DNA from: SURF-32 sp964648365
GTDB taxonomy: Bacteria > Planctomycetota > Phycisphaerae > UBA1845
DNA length: 14,416 nucleotides
Assembly: GCA_964648365.1 (NCBI GenBank)
Contig: CAZYLK010000163.1
Location: forward strand, 1-14,416
Direction: 5' to 3'
The first letter of the stretch is position 1, and every line of letters starts with the position of its first letter. Positions 14,176 through 14,416 of this stretch are shown piece after piece. Both the position numbers and the translations under genes were made by a program. A model generated the notes under the pieces. It was not told the origin of the DNA and ran no database searches. It saw only the letters and a program-made list of their open reading frames with translations.

Positions 14176-14416
14176 AATGACATGATCTTCAACTGGCGCG
14201 GCAGCGCCGCTCGACTCGTGTTCAGCCGCTTCGAGGAGCTGGTGGAGCAGGCCGAACGCGGCTACCGCGTCGAGGCGGGTGGAAAGGGACCGGCGCCGGA
14301 CGGCACGGCCGCCAAGAGAATCGCGGAAGCGCTGGAACTCTACGACGACTTCCGCGAGGCAATCCGCCAGTACGACCGCTTCGGCGCACTGCATGACATG
14401 GCGGCCGACCTCTCCG
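14176..14416 (+). pseudogene. 5'-truncated copy of the TM coiled-coil gene, runs off the window
   Basis: From 14176 the DNA is about 87% identical (32 differences in 241 bp by hand count) to 10499-10739, the part of the 720-residue gene that begins NDMIFRWRGSAARLVF and ends GALHDMAADLS. The frame is open to the window edge. About 20 codon changes are synonymous and 6 alter the residue, so the copy diverged while it was under selection as a coding sequence. An in-frame TGA at 14170-14172 cuts it off from anything upstream. The first possible start is ATG 14182, so the N-terminal domain and TM helix are missing. It is most likely the 3' end of a paralogue brought in with, or used as the arm of, a cassette exchange. 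Confidence 0.8.

Noticed and set aside
1..14416. CRISPR array, tRNA or rRNA genes
   Set aside because: No regularly spaced repeat-spacer pattern and no recognisable tRNA or rRNA sequence was found by eye on either strand; small structured RNAs cannot be excluded without a covariance search.

Overview
The window is GC-rich DNA that most resembles a member of the Planctomycetota, probably near Phycisphaerae. This is inferred from a style of gene, not from a marker gene. The clues are a secreted beta-helix protein with the typical N-terminal and 'SPC.DAG ... DIGYHY' signatures, an ExeA-like ATPase carrying a huge coiled coil, CxxC...CPECG zinc ribbons on small membrane proteins, weak Shine-Dalgarno use, and families of GC-rich palindromic intergenic repeats. 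No rRNA, tRNA, CRISPR array or replication gene was seen.

Left part (1-8662), mostly ordinary chromosomal genes: rimJ (minus strand, 106-699), divergent from a secreted parallel beta-helix protein (995-2659). That gene converges on a 1670-residue protein (minus strand, 2737-7749) with an ExeA-type AAA+ domain followed by about 1250 residues of coiled coil. Its Walker B catalytic glutamate position is glutamine. A 391-bp divergent region with a 10-bp inverted repeat and a candidate promoter leads to a doubtful small proline-rich ORF (8141-8338), followed by about 320 bp of repeat-like DNA.

Right part (8663-14416), the accessory region: a 720-residue single-TM coiled-coil protein (8663-10825) has a good sigma70-like promoter overlapping its stop codon. 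Two orphan RHS C-terminal cassettes follow. Each has a 117-codon remnant of the RHS core (about 88% identical at DNA level), ending in PVNxSDPSGL. Each then has an unrelated hydrophobic tip and a small zinc-ribbon membrane protein that starts inside the tip's stop codon (TTGA or ATGA, 4-nt overlaps). Each cassette is followed by the same exact 25-bp sequence. A 173-bp palindromic element with 30-bp terminal inverted repeats lies between the cassettes. Directly after the second 25-bp copy comes a fragment about 87% identical to the 3' part of the 720-residue gene, running off the window.

The right part reads as a recombining array of RHS tip/immunity-like cassettes. The notable idea is that both tips are membrane-embedded, and that both partner proteins are dissimilar two-TM proteins sharing only a CxxCxY...GL...CPECG zinc ribbon. 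Toxin and immunity functions are inferred from genetic architecture only.
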